Below the pieces are notes generated by a model. That model was not told the origin of the DNA and ran no database searches. It was given only the letters and a program-made list of their open reading frames with translations. Below are positions 51,396 through 60,637 of a DNA stretch of 64,000 nt, one piece after another. Origin of the DNA: Palsa-360 sp963819395 (GTDB lineage Bacteria > Acidobacteriota > Terriglobia > Acidiferrales > UBA7541); contig CAWFVW010000016.1 of assembly GCA_963819395.1 (NCBI GenBank), positions 186,001 through 250,000 of the forward strand, read 5' to 3'. The position numbers and the translations under genes were made by a program. How positions within the stretch are numbered: position 1 is the first letter of the stretch; each line of letters starts with the position of its first letter.

Positions 51396-53788
51396 TCCTT
51401 CTCCAGCGGGCGGTTTTCCGAAACGCGGATGGCCCTCAGCACGCGCTCGGGCGTGACCGGCATTTCCATCATGCGCACGCCGACCGCGTCGAACAGCGCA
51501 TTGGAAATCGCGGGCGATACGCCGAACATGCCCGTTTCGCCGACTCCCTTGGCGCCGTACGGTCCATGCTCGTGAGGAACCTCCACCAGCCCCGCCGAAA
51601 TGTCCGCCGGCACATCGAGCATCCCGGGAATCTTGTAGTCGGCGAAGCTCGCGTTGATCACTTGCCCCTCGTTGAATTTCATTTCTTCAAATAAGGTGAA
51701 CCCGAGTTGCATGGTCCCCGCGCCGATTAATTGGCGCTTCGCGATAGCTGGATTGATCGCGCAGCCCACATCGCCCACATTTACGAGCTTCGTGACGCGG
51801 ATTCGGCCTGTCTCCGTATCGACTTCGATTTCGGCCGCGGCTCCCGCCAGCATCCAGTAGGGCGTGATTTGCGAGGACTGGCCGGTGCGCAGGTCCACTT
51901 TTTTATAGGGCGGCGTGAACGTACCCATGCCAATTACGTTTCCCGCCTGCATGCTGAACCGCGCCCGCATCACCTCGCCGATGGTCATCCGTACGCCGGC
52001 GAGCGTGATGAATTCGCCGTCCCTGCATTCCAGTTCTTCAACGGTTGCCTGGAGGGCCGTGGCGGCAATTCGCAGCAATTGTTCACGCGCGTCTTCCGCG
52101 GCAAGCCGCACGGCGTTGCCCATGTGGTAAGTCGAGCGGGATCCCAGCGTGGCCATATCATACGGCGTCACGTCGGTGTCGGGATGAATCACGCGTACAG
52201 ACTCGGCGGATATCCCGAGTGTCTCGGCCGCGATCTGGGCCATCGCCGTGTCCGAGCCCTGGCCCATATCCACGGTGCTGATGGAAAGGCAGCAACTTCC
52301 GTCGCCATAAATATTGACGACGGCGACCGATGTGGTTGGCGAGATGGCACGCCTTAAAGCCGATGGCGAGCCCGCGGCCCCGGCGGACCGGCCCCGAACC
52401 ATGATCGAAAGGACTGCCCCAATCCATCCGCTCGGACAGTTGATCGAGCACCTCGTCAATCTCCGCGTTGGTCATGATCGTTCCGGTCGCATGGGGCCGG
52501 CCGTCGCGGAGCACGTTGCGGCGCCGGAACTCGAGAGGATCGATCCCGAGAGAGCGCGCGATGATGTCGTTCTGGCACTCGTAGGCCCACACGAGTTGCG
52601 AGATTCCGAAACCGCGCAGCGCGCCCGCGGGAGGGTCGTTCGTATATACAGCGTAATTGATCAGCGAAACATTTTCGATGTCGTACGGGCCGGCGGCGGT
52701 GAAGCCGGATTTCTGCGTGACGCGCGGTCCGATGTCCGCGTAGGCGCCCCCGTTCCACCACGTCTCGACTTCGCGCGCCACGATCCGGCCATCCTTCGAC
52801 ACCCCCGTTTTGATTCGAACAGTCGCGCCGTGTTTCGTGATGGTGTAGAACTGCTCTTCCATCGTCAAGCCGATGCGGACCGGTTTGCGGACCAGCAGCG
52901 TGCAGGCGGCCACCAGCGCCTCGAGCTTGATGTAGAGCTTCGCCCCAAAGCCGCCGCCCAGAAACGCCGTGCGAACCCGCACGCGATTCTCGGGCCAGCC
53001 CAGCAAGCGGCATATTTCCGCGCGAACGAACGAGGGGCTCTGGGTGGAAGAGTGAATGGTCAAGCCGTTCGAACCATTCAGCTCGGCAAGAGACACCATC
53101 GGTTCCAATGTTGCGTGAATCACTTTTCCGCTGCGAAACACATTTTCGAAGATTTCGTCAGACTCCGCGAACCCCTTCTCGACATTGCCGTGGAGAACGC
53201 GCGCCTCAAGCGCGATGTTGGAACCCGTCTTTCCCTTGAGGTGCTGTAGATCGGGAAACATCCCGGCCGGTCGCAGGATGTCGTGGATGACAGGCGCCCC
53301 GGCATGGCTGCCGCAACTTCATCGAAAACCGCATCGAGCGGCTCATATTCGACCACGACAAGATCGGCGGCTTCCTCAGCCACGTGCGCATCCGTCGCGA
53401 GTACGACGGCAACCGGTTCTCCAACGAAGCGAACTTTGTCGACGGCGAGGATCGGCTGGTCGTGAAAGGCGGGGCCATAGTAAGGGTCGGGGATCACCGT
53501 GCGAATATCTTCGGCGGTGATGACCGCATGGACTCCTTCGAGGGCCAGGGCGGCGCTGGCATCGATTCGAACAATGCGCCCGTGAGGAACCGTGCTGCGG
53601 CAAATTTTTCCATGGAGCATCCCCGGCAGGCGCAAGTGGTAAATATATTCCGCGCTGCCGGTGACTTTTGCATAGCTTTCCAGGCGCGGGAGCGAACGCC
53701 CCACTTCGCGCCGGGCAGGGGCTTTCCGTTTTTCCTTTGGCGGGGCCTCTACCGTCGTGCCCCCGGGTTCTTTGAATCGCGTGGGCAT
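51392..53788 (-). CDS. Molybdopterin large subunit of a xanthine-dehydrogenase-type hydroxylase, two frameshifts
   Basis: Three frames in series encode one protein of about 798 residues. Frame 1 (from 53788) gives GRSLPRLESYAKVTGSAEYIYHLRLPGMLHG to VVVEYEPLDAVFDEVAAAMPG. Frame 2 from about 53295 gives VIHDILRPAGMFPDL, LEPMVSLAELNG, the FLGGGFGAKLYIKLEALVA Mo-binding loop, PPAGALRGFGISQLVWAYE and the substrate-site region. Frame 3 from about 52350 gives ISPTTSVAVVNIYGDGSC, VDMGQGSDTAMAQIAAE and GAKGVGETGMFGVSPAISNAL with the catalytic Glu. The total is divisible by three, consistent with one missing G and one extra base. The GALRGFG loop fits xanthine/purine-type enzymes and lacks the Cys loop (AYxCSFR) of form I CO dehydrogenase. 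Confidence 0.87.
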
Positions 53789-53790
53789 TG

Positions 53791-54669
53791 TTATTCAACC
53801 CCTGTAGGCCGTGTGCGCGAGGCGCGTTCCAGCGCGCGGCGCACGTGCACGCGCACCATCTCTCGCTTGTAGGCCGCGGTGCCGCGGATATCGGGGATGG
53901 GCTGTACTTCGCCGGCCGCCGCGTCCGCGGCTTTTGCAAAAATAGAAACTGAGGGAGACAAGCCCTTCAATGCCGCCTCTGCGCTCGAAACTCGCATGGG
54001 GCGCTCGGTGGCCGCGCTGACCGCGATGCGGGCCTCGGCTATTACGCCGGACTGCAGCCGGTACCAGACCGCCGTCCCAACCGCGGGCCAATCGTCGGCC
54101 GATAATGCGGTGAATTTTTCGTACCAGGCGTGAACGCTGGCGGGCTGGCGTGGGACATCCACCTCAGCGATTAATTCGTCGCGCGCAATCGCGGTCTGGT
54201 AATAGCCGAGAAACATATCGGCAACATCGATCCATCGTTCGCCGCGTGGGCTTACCGCACGGACACGCGCTCCAAGGGTCAGCAGGATGGGCGGAAGGTC
54301 CATGTGGGGATCGCCATGAGCGAGGTGGCCGCCGATCGTTGCCACGTTTCGAATTCGAACGTTTGAAAGGGTGCGCAAGGCGCGGCTCATTACGGGCGCG
54401 GCTTCCGCGATAAGTCGAGAATGTTCCAGTTCCGTGAGGGTGGCCATCGCGCCGATGCGCAACCCTCCATTTTCACCGATGCGAACGGCGCGCAGCGCGC
54501 CATTCAGGCGGCGCAGGCTTACGAGGCGAGTCGGCTGGAAGAGACGCGTCTTCATCATCAACATGAGTGCGGTGCCGCCGGCGATCGCGCGCACGCTCAT
54601 GTCTTCGGGATCGAGCAACGAGACGGCCTCGTCGATGGTAGCCGGTTCAAATAATTCGAAGTTTTTCAA
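53791..54669 (-). CDS. FAD-binding medium subunit (CoxM-type) of the hydroxylase
   Basis: 292 residues. FAD-contact motifs: RAIAGGTALMLMMKTRL near residue 28 and NVATIGGHLAHGDPHMDLPP near residue 110, plus the C-terminal CO_deh_flav_C-like region (IAEARIAVSAATERPMRVSSAEAAL). There are no extra cysteines, so unlike the first locus it should carry no [4Fe-4S] cluster. No signal peptide. The stop is two bases from the large-subunit start and the start overlaps the CoxG-like stop (ATGA), so the operon is translationally coupled. Confidence 0.93.
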   Translation of the reverse strand: MKNFELFEPATIDEAVSLLDPEDMSVRAIAGGTALMLMMKTRLFQPTRLVSLRRLNGALRAVRIGENGGLRIGAMATLTELEHSRLIAEAAPVMSRALRTLSNVRIRNVATIGGHLAHGDPHMDLPPILLTLGARVRAVSPRGERWIDVADMFLGYYQTAIARDELIAEVDVPRQPASVHAWYEKFTALSADDWPAVGTAVWYRLQSGVIAEARIAVSAATERPMRVSSAEAALKGLSPSVSIFAKAADAAAGEVQPIPDIRGTAAYKREMVRVHVRRALERASRTRPTGVE

Positions 54670-55140
54670 GCGTGCGTCTCCCGCGACTCCTTCTCGATGG
54701 CGGCTTTCAGATTCGTGGCGAATTCTCGCGCGAGTTCAGCGCTCTTCGCGCGAAAGACGGGTTCTCCGAGTCCGCCCAGCTTTCCGGTGAGGGCAACATC
54801 GGTCGAGTAAGCGATTGCCGTGCGCCCCTCGATCGAACTTCCCAGCCGCATCGAGGCGGTCGCCACGACGCGGCCCGCGAGGCCTACGGCGTCGCCGGTG
54901 ATCCTGGCCTCGATTGCATCGGGCGGCTCGATTTTCACAATTTCAACGATGACTTTGAAACTGAGCGCTATGAACGCGACCTTGCTTGTTACCACCGCTG
55001 AATAACGCCCCGGGGAAATTTCTTGCAGGTCGATGGCATCCGGGAACGCACTTCGCTAAGCGAAGCGGGTCCGAAACAAATTCAAAAGCGGATGTGCGGT
55101 CTGTTTCGACGCTGACTTCTCCTGAGGTTTGTAAGGCCAT
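54666..55140 (-). CDS. CoxG-like SRPBCC protein, split by one frameshift
   Basis: From ATG 55140 the first frame reads MALQTSGEVSVETDRTSAFEF and VSDPLRLAKCVPGC, the classical start of CoxG (carbon monoxide dehydrogenase subunit G). Near 55030 the frame changes; the adjoining frame reads DLQEISPGRYSAVVTSKVAF and continues KVIVEIVKIEPPDAIEARI and LTGKLGGLGEPVFRAKSAE to the end. The span is one base too long. The intact protein would have about 157 residues with the START-like fold. CoxG helps to anchor or mature molybdenum hydroxylases at the membrane; it lacks the usual C-terminal membrane tail. First gene of the operon. Confidence 0.85.
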
Positions 55141-55384
55141 CCTGATTCAGTTCCAATCCATTAAAAGATGAAAAGTTCTCCGAGGCAATCGTGCAACCCA
55201 CCCTGGTTTAGATGACACCAAACAATTCTCGGCACCGTCGCTCGTCGTGCTGGGGCCGATGTTCGGTTGGCCGTGCAACGATAACATGAATTGTTTTGGG
55301 CATCCACAAAGCGGGACCGCACTTGCGCGGGGAAACTTTCTTAGGGGTACATCGGAAAGAAGCCCCTCGACTCTGATTTAAATG

Positions 55385-55510
55385 GTGCTTCGACGGAAAA
55401 GTGCCCGCCCAAAAGAAGGGCGGGCGCTCCAAAAGCTGCGGCGCCTTGCAGCGTGGTTTTGTAGAGGACTCTCCGTCCCATGCATTTTGGGACGGAGAGG
55501 GCAGGTTTCA
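55385..55510. repeat. Composite repeat: family-C-like module plus family-D palindrome (reverse orientation)
   Basis: GTGCCCGCCCAAAAGAAGGGCGGGCGC is followed by a link (TGCAGCGTGGTTTTGTAGAGG) and the perfect palindrome CTCTCCGTCCCATGCATTTTGGGACGGAGAG at 55469-55500. It has the same modules as 46155-46295 and 57732-57870, read on the other strand. It fills most of the gap between the operon start and the tandem hydrolase; the remaining 55141-55384 should hold the CoxG promoter. Confidence 0.8.
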
Positions 55511-55536
55511 GCTCAAGGCGGGCGAGTGTCGGCGAA

Positions 55537-57588
55537 TCATTTTGCTTGCGCCGACGAAATGACGGCTTCGGGCTGGTGTTCCCAGTAGTCGATGAAGCTG
55601 AAGACATTGGAATTGAAATCTTCAGGATATTCACGGAAGTGAAAATGGCCGCCCTTATTTACTGTCAACAGGCGCACCTTCGCATCTTTCTCGGCGAGGA
55701 CGTCGTAGAGTTGCCAACCGAGCGGCCAGTTGGCCACGGGATCGTTGCGCCCCCAGTAGATCAGGACGGGCATCGTGAGGACGGCCTCATTTTTGATGTG
55801 ATTAAGCTTTTCGGTTTTCCATTGCGCGATCTCGGGTCCGTCTTCCGCCAAGGGCGCTCCGGCTCCGGCCTTCATCTTTGCGGCGGTCATTTTTGACTTC
55901 GGAGTGCTTCTCAAATAATTTGCGGCCGCCCAGAATTCGTCGCCGAAGGTAGCATCGACAAAAGTTTTGTCGATCGACTGCGCATACGTAAAGGTCTGCG
56001 CATTTTCGCCGCAGCTTCCGTTGTCCTGGCCTTGCCGCGATTCCGCCGAGCAGTGCGCCAGGGCCATTGGACGGGTAAAAGTAGTAGGTGGCATGGCTGC
56101 GGAGGTGTCGCACATAACGATTGTCCGGACAGATTGCGGGTGCTCCTCCGCGAAAAAGAGAGCCAATTCGCTCCCGCGCGACTGGCCGACTACGTGCACC
56201 TTGCCCAGCTTCAGCGTTTGGATGAAGCCGTACATGTGATCGATTTCGCCCTGGATGTTGTAGTCCTTGTCGTCCTTGGGATTGTCCGTCAGGCCAGAGG
56301 CAAGTTTATCGATGGCAAAAACGTGGTAGTGAGCCGCAAGCCCCGCGATATTTTTCGACCAGGCGTTTGCACTGGAGCTACCGCTGAACCCTCCGCCGTG
56401 CAGCATGATCATGGGCTCGCCCTGTCCCATTTCGTAATAGCGCGTGCGGATGCCGTTGACATCAACAAAGCTGGCTTTCAGACCATTAATTTCGCCGTTT
56501 GGAGACGGCGCCGCCGCAGGCTGCTTCGCCGCGGTCATCGTCGGTTCCACTGGATGTTCCACCGAGTCAATGTAATGGATGACGTTATAGTTGAATTCTT
56601 CCGGATATTCCCGGAAGTTGTAGTGGCCGCCTTTGTTTACCACGAACATTTTGGCCTTGGGGTTTTGCGCGGCGATGATGTCAAAGAGCTGCCGCCCCCG
56701 TTCGATCGGAGCGGACATATCGTTGCGGCCCCAGTAGACCAGCACGGGCATAGGCAGCAAACCGGAGAGTTTCACATTGTCCTGAACCAGTTTTCTCCAC
56801 TCGTTGAATTCCACATTCAACGGGAGTTTTTCGGCGGCCTTTGCCTTGGCGGCGGCTTCCGCGGATTTCGGATGGCTGGCCATGTACTTTCCGGCCTCGA
56901 AGAACTCATCGTCGAACGTGCCCGGATTCGAGAGCGCTTGCACGCGGCACTTCCAGAAATCGAATTCCGGCTGTCTCGGGCACTTGGCCAGGGGATCCGG
57001 AGTGTAGGGAGGCGTTTCCGGCGCGGCCGTGGAGGTATCCACAATGATGACCGTTCGAACGATCTCAGGGTGCTCGACAGAGAGGAAAAATGCGAAGCCG
57101 CCGCCGTGCGACTGGCCGACCAGATGAACGGGACCGAGCTTCAGGGTCTGAATGAACTGGTAAAGGTGTTCCATCTCACCCTGGAAGGTGTAGTCCGTGT
57201 CCTTTTTCGGATTGTCGGACATTCCGGAACCGACGCGATCCAGGGCGTATACGTGGAAGTGCTTGGCGAGACCGGGAATGTTTTTCGACCAGAAATTGGC
57301 GCTGGAGTGGCCTGACCAGCCTTCACCGTGGACTAGCACCATGGGTTCACCCTGGCCCATCTCGTAATAACGCGTGCGGATGCCGTTGACGTCCACATAC
57401 TTGGCCTTTAGGCCGGCAACCTCGCCGTTTGGCGAGACGTCTGCCCAGGCTGGGCTACCCAACATTATCAAAAGAAAAAGGATGGCGAGGCTCGAAAGGT
57501 TCAGCCAGGCAGCCAGACCCGAGGCGCTCCGGTCGGGGCTGCAAATGAAGCGGAGTGCTCTGTGGCTCTGGTACTTTTTAAATGACAT
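55537..57588 (-). CDS. Exported tandem-duplicated alpha/beta hydrolase (MhpC-like)
   Basis: 683 residues with a signal peptide (hydrophobic LSSLAILFLLIMLGSPAWA). Two complete hydrolase units follow, about 55-350 and 375-670, each opening GEVAGLKAKYVDVNGIRTRYYEMGQGEP-like (second: GEINGLKASFVDVNGIRTRYYE). The nucleophile elbows are GQSHGGG and GQSRGSE; the charge-relay acids lie after VLVYWGRND and VLIYWGRND; the histidines are in NKGGHYNFREYPE and NKGGHFHFREYPE, so both sites look intact. Unit 2 has extra cysteines (AHCSAESRQGQDNGSCG). The fold is that of C-C bond hydrolases and epoxide-hydrolase relatives. The duplication is internal, with no linker gene boundary. Periplasmic. Confidence 0.88.
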   Translation of the reverse strand: MSFKKYQSHRALRFICSPDRSASGLAAWLNLSSLAILFLLIMLGSPAWADVSPNGEVAGLKAKYVDVNGIRTRYYEMGQGEPMVLVHGEGWSGHSSANFWSKNIPGLAKHFHVYALDRVGSGMSDNPKKDTDYTFQGEMEHLYQFIQTLKLGPVHLVGQSHGGGFAFFLSVEHPEIVRTVIIVDTSTAAPETPPYTPDPLAKCPRQPEFDFWKCRVQALSNPGTFDDEFFEAGKYMASHPKSAEAAAKAKAAEKLPLNVEFNEWRKLVQDNVKLSGLLPMPVLVYWGRNDMSAPIERGRQLFDIIAAQNPKAKMFVVNKGGHYNFREYPEEFNYNVIHYIDSVEHPVEPTMTAAKQPAAAPSPNGEINGLKASFVDVNGIRTRYYEMGQGEPMIMLHGGGFSGSSSANAWSKNIAGLAAHYHVFAIDKLASGLTDNPKDDKDYNIQGEIDHMYGFIQTLKLGKVHVVGQSRGSELALFFAEEHPQSVRTIVMCDTSAAMPPTTFTRPMALAHCSAESRQGQDNGSCGENAQTFTYAQSIDKTFVDATFGDEFWAAANYLRSTPKSKMTAAKMKAGAGAPLAEDGPEIAQWKTEKLNHIKNEAVLTMPVLIYWGRNDPVANWPLGWQLYDVLAEKDAKVRLLTVNKGGHFHFREYPEDFNSNVFSFIDYWEHQPEAVISSAQAK

Positions 57589-57731
57589 TTATAGTCCTCC
57601 GGGGAAGGGGCCCAGTTGCGCCTCAGTGTTTTTAGAGCAATGACTGCCTTATCCACTGTGGCTATAACACTTTACGGAAAGTCGTGTCAAGCACGCGGAG
57701 ATTGGCGCGTTGACTCAATTTGAAATAAAAC

Positions 57732-57870
57732 CTGCCCTCTCCGTCCCGAAGGGCGCGATTCACCAAAAGCGTTCACCGTGAACGGGACGGAGAGGGCGCT
57801 AGAAAATCGCAAAGCATCGGCGTGGTTGGTTTCGTAACGGCCGCGCGCATTTTGGGCGGGCAGGTCTTCG
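57732..57870. repeat. Composite repeat: family-D palindrome plus family-C-like module
   Basis: CCTGCCCTCTCCGTCCCGAA ... TTCACCGTGAACGGGACGGAGAGGGC followed by a link and a stem of GGCCGCGCGCATTTTGGGCGGGCAG. The best-kept full copy of the composite; it lies in the divergent region between the tandem hydrolase and the haem/propeller gene. I see no gene in 57589-58060. Confidence 0.82.
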
Positions 57871-58060
57871 CCGCGAGGAGTTCGTGTATGTCCGTGGCCA
57901 GGGACCGCCGGGCGGCCATTTGGATCCAGTTGAACGATTGACATTGGCTGCGGTCGCGCATACGATTTGCCTCAGCCCTCAACTCAGGATGTGGTCACGC
58001 GTCCAAATCTCAATTGAGGGTGTTCTGGCATGGCCCCGCCTGCAAAGGAGATCCGCCGCT

Positions 58061-60238
58061 ATGAACAAGAGAATGTCGTTTCTCGGGATCGTGGCAATTT
58101 GCCTCGCCGCAGTTTTGGGAGTCGCACGCACAAGCCAGACGGCTAGAAAACCAGCCGCGGAAATTAAAATCGTCTCCGACGATATCGGCGGCGTGGTCAC
58201 CAGCGCGAAGGGGCCAGAAGCCGGCGTGTGGGTGATCGCGGAAACGAAAGATCTGCCGACGGCGTTTCGCAAGATCGTCGTCACCGATGATCAGGGGCGC
58301 TACGTGATTCCGCAGCTGCCGAAAGCGACTTATGAGATCTGGGTGCGCGGTTATGGGCTGGTCGATTCTCCCAAAGTAAAAGCGATGCCGGGAAAAATGC
58401 TTGATCTGACGGCTGTCGTCGCGCCGGATGCGCACGCGGCGGCGCAGTATTATCCCGCTGCGTACTGGTATTCCCTGCTGCACATTCCGCCGAAGAGCGA
58501 TTTCCCCGGCACCGGGGAAAATGGAAATGGAATTTCAGAGCGCATCAAGAGCCAGGCGGAGTGGGTGGAGCACGTAAAGACCGACGGCTGCGAGTCGTGC
58601 CACCAATTGGGCGACAAAGCAACGCGAGAATTCCCCAAGGGGCTTGGAGCTTTCGATTCGTCCTATGCCGCGTGGGATCGGCGCATTCAATCCGGGCAAG
58701 TTGGAAGCGCGATGAATACTTCAGCAACTCAAATTGGAAGGAAGCGCCTTCTGACGGAGTATGCCGACTGGACGGATCGCATCAAAGCGGGAGAATTGCC
58801 GCAGGCTCCGCCGCGTCCCCAGGGCAAAGAGCGAAACGTGGTGATCACGATCTGGGACTGGTCCGGACAGAAGGATTATTTCCACGACGAAATTACCGTG
58901 GATCGCTGGAATCCCACGACGAATCCGAATGGCCTCGTCTACGGCGTCCACGAAGAGAGCACGGATCTCATGACGATTCTCGATCCGGTGAAGAATTCTT
59001 TTACCGAGGTACCAATTCCATCGAATCCGGGCACTCCGTTGATTGAACCGGCCGAAGTGCTCGAGCCCTCGCCTTATTGGGGATCGGAAGCCATTTCCAC
59101 GGCGCGGGCGGCGGCGCACAGCCTGATGATGGATTCGCAAGGGAGAATCTGGACCGCTTCGCAAGTCCGCGACCACGATAATCCCGCTTACTGCAAGCAG
59201 GGATCAAGCCTGGAGTCGGCGATCGCGTTTCCGATCGCTCGAGGATCGCGGCAAGTGAATATGTACGATCCGAAGACAAAGCAGTGGACGCTGGTCGATA
59301 TGTGCGCCAGCTCGCTGCACTTGAATTTCGCGAATGACGCGAATCATACGCTGTGGATCGGGAATCCCGGCAGCGACGTGATCGGCTGGCTGAACACGAA
59401 AATGTACGACCAGACTCACGATGCGCAGAAATCGCAGGGCTGGACTCCCCTGATTTTGGATACCAATGGAAATGGGAAGAGGGATGATTACACCGAGCCC
59501 GGACAGCCGAGCGATCCTACGAAGGACACGCGGATCAAGGGCGGATATTACGGCATCATTCCTAGTCCCGCGGATGGGTCCGTGTGGGGAACGAAGTTGG
59601 GCTTTCCCGGCGGAATTTTCCGAGTGAATCCGGGACCTGATCCGGCGAAGACGGCACTCACGGAATTCTACGAAGTGCCGTGGGATAATCCGAAGGCTGC
59701 CGTACAGGGTTTCTCCCCGCGCGGATTGGACATCGATAGCAACGGCGTCGTATGGACCGTGCTTGCCAGCGGGCATTTTGCCAGCTTCGACCGCCGCAAG
59801 TGCAAGGGGCCGCTCAACGGGCCGACTGCGACCGGACAACAGTGTCCGGAAGGCTGGACGCTCTATCGGACGCCCGGGCCAAGCTTCAAGGGCGTAAGCG
59901 AAGTGGGCAGCGCCGATACGAATTACTACAACTGGGTCGATCAATTCGATTCGCTCGGGATGGGCAAGAATGTGCCGGTGGCCACTGCCAACGACAGTGA
60001 CGCGCTTGATGTACTTGATACGGCCACAGGGAAATTCATCGTGATGCGAGTTCCTTACCCGATGGGCTTCTTCGCCAAGAGCCTGGACGGGCGGATTGAT
60101 AATCCCGAAACCGGCTGGAAGGGCCGCGGCTTGTGGTCCACTTATGCGACCCGGGCGCCCTGGCATATCGAGGGAGGCAAGGGCACGACCAGCAAGGCCG
60201 TTAAGTTCCAGTTGCGGCCCGATCCGCTCGCGAATTAA
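58061..60238 (+). CDS. Monohaem c protein with carboxypeptidase-regulatory-like and Vgb-type propeller domains
   Basis: ATG 58061 (AAAGGAGATC upstream) starts a signal segment (FLGIVAICLAAVLGVA). Residues about 38-120 are a CarboxypepD_reg-like sandwich (DIGGVVTSAKGPEAGVWVIA, VTDDQGRYVIPQLPKATYEIW). A haem site C177-E-S-C180-H181 follows in a helical region. From about 260 on there is a long propeller (VVITIWDWSGQKDYFHDE, NPNGLVYGVHEESTDLMTILDP, SQGRIWTASQVRDHDNP, TLWIGNPGSDVIGWL, LDIDSNGVVWTVLASGHFASFD). 725 residues. Same parts as the protein at 37497 but without the N-terminal cytochrome domain. Likely an exported electron-transfer or substrate-binding protein paired with periplasmic dehydrogenases. 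Followed by a strong terminator. Confidence 0.87.
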   Translation: MNKRMSFLGIVAICLAAVLGVARTSQTARKPAAEIKIVSDDIGGVVTSAKGPEAGVWVIAETKDLPTAFRKIVVTDDQGRYVIPQLPKATYEIWVRGYGLVDSPKVKAMPGKMLDLTAVVAPDAHAAAQYYPAAYWYSLLHIPPKSDFPGTGENGNGISERIKSQAEWVEHVKTDGCESCHQLGDKATREFPKGLGAFDSSYAAWDRRIQSGQVGSAMNTSATQIGRKRLLTEYADWTDRIKAGELPQAPPRPQGKERNVVITIWDWSGQKDYFHDEITVDRWNPTTNPNGLVYGVHEESTDLMTILDPVKNSFTEVPIPSNPGTPLIEPAEVLEPSPYWGSEAISTARAAAHSLMMDSQGRIWTASQVRDHDNPAYCKQGSSLESAIAFPIARGSRQVNMYDPKTKQWTLVDMCASSLHLNFANDANHTLWIGNPGSDVIGWLNTKMYDQTHDAQKSQGWTPLILDTNGNGKRDDYTEPGQPSDPTKDTRIKGGYYGIIPSPADGSVWGTKLGFPGGIFRVNPGPDPAKTALTEFYEVPWDNPKAAVQGFSPRGLDIDSNGVVWTVLASGHFASFDRRKCKGPLNGPTATGQQCPEGWTLYRTPGPSFKGVSEVGSADTNYYNWVDQFDSLGMGKNVPVATANDSDALDVLDTATGKFIVMRVPYPMGFFAKSLDGRIDNPETGWKGRGLWSTYATRAPWHIEGGKGTTSKAVKFQLRPDPLAN

Positions 60239-60261
60239 TTCTAACCAAATAACAATATCGC

Positions 60262-60300
60262 GCCCGGAGGCTTCATTTGTGGCCTCCGGGCTTTTTTTCT
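60262..60300 (+). terminator. Rho-independent terminator
   Basis: GCCCGGAGGC (60262-60271) and GCCTCCGGGC (60282-60291) form a perfect ten-base stem with a ten-base loop, followed by TTTTTTTCT. It is 23 bases beyond the stop of the haem/propeller gene. Confidence 0.93.
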
Positions 60301-60403
60301 TGACGGCCCCTTCAGATGAAGCCATCTCTTAAAAATTTTGCCGTATGAATTCAATAGGACTTCTGGGACTAATGTTTCTGTGTTAGGGCTCGGTTTCGGT
60401 TTA

Positions 60404-60470
60404 TGTAGCGCCCGCCTTCAGGCGGGCATTTTGAAATCACGGAGATGCCCACCTGAAGGCGGGCGCTATA
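60404..60470. repeat. Family-C inverted repeat
   Basis: TGTAGCGCCCGCCTTCAGGC ... CACCTGAAGGCGGGCGCTATA with a spacer. An adjoining hairpin GGTGCCCCATCCTTGC ... GCAAGGGTGGGG (60478-60520) belongs to another short repeat type. Both lie between the convergent haem/propeller and GMC genes; no gene is seen in 60301-60637. Confidence 0.9.
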
Positions 60471-60637
60471 ATGGGCGGGTGCCCCATCCTTGCGGATTTT
60501 GCAAGGGTGGGGATTTTTGGCCCGTTCCACGCCACATTCCCAGTCTGTTTGAATCTAAACCCGCACCCTTTGAAATTCGCAAAGAATGCGGCACCCGCTT
60601 TTTCCCTGCGCAAGATTATGGAATTGAACTTGAGGAA

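Noticed and set aside
50898..55140. The operon as aerobic CO dehydrogenase (coxGMLS)
   Set aside because: Gene order and subunits resemble cox, but the large subunit has GALRGFG where form I CO dehydrogenase has the AYxCSFR cysteine loop.
56032..57315. A 427-codon plus-strand frame opposite the tandem hydrolase
   Set aside because: Antisense shadow of two clear alpha/beta hydrolase domains; no ribosome site.
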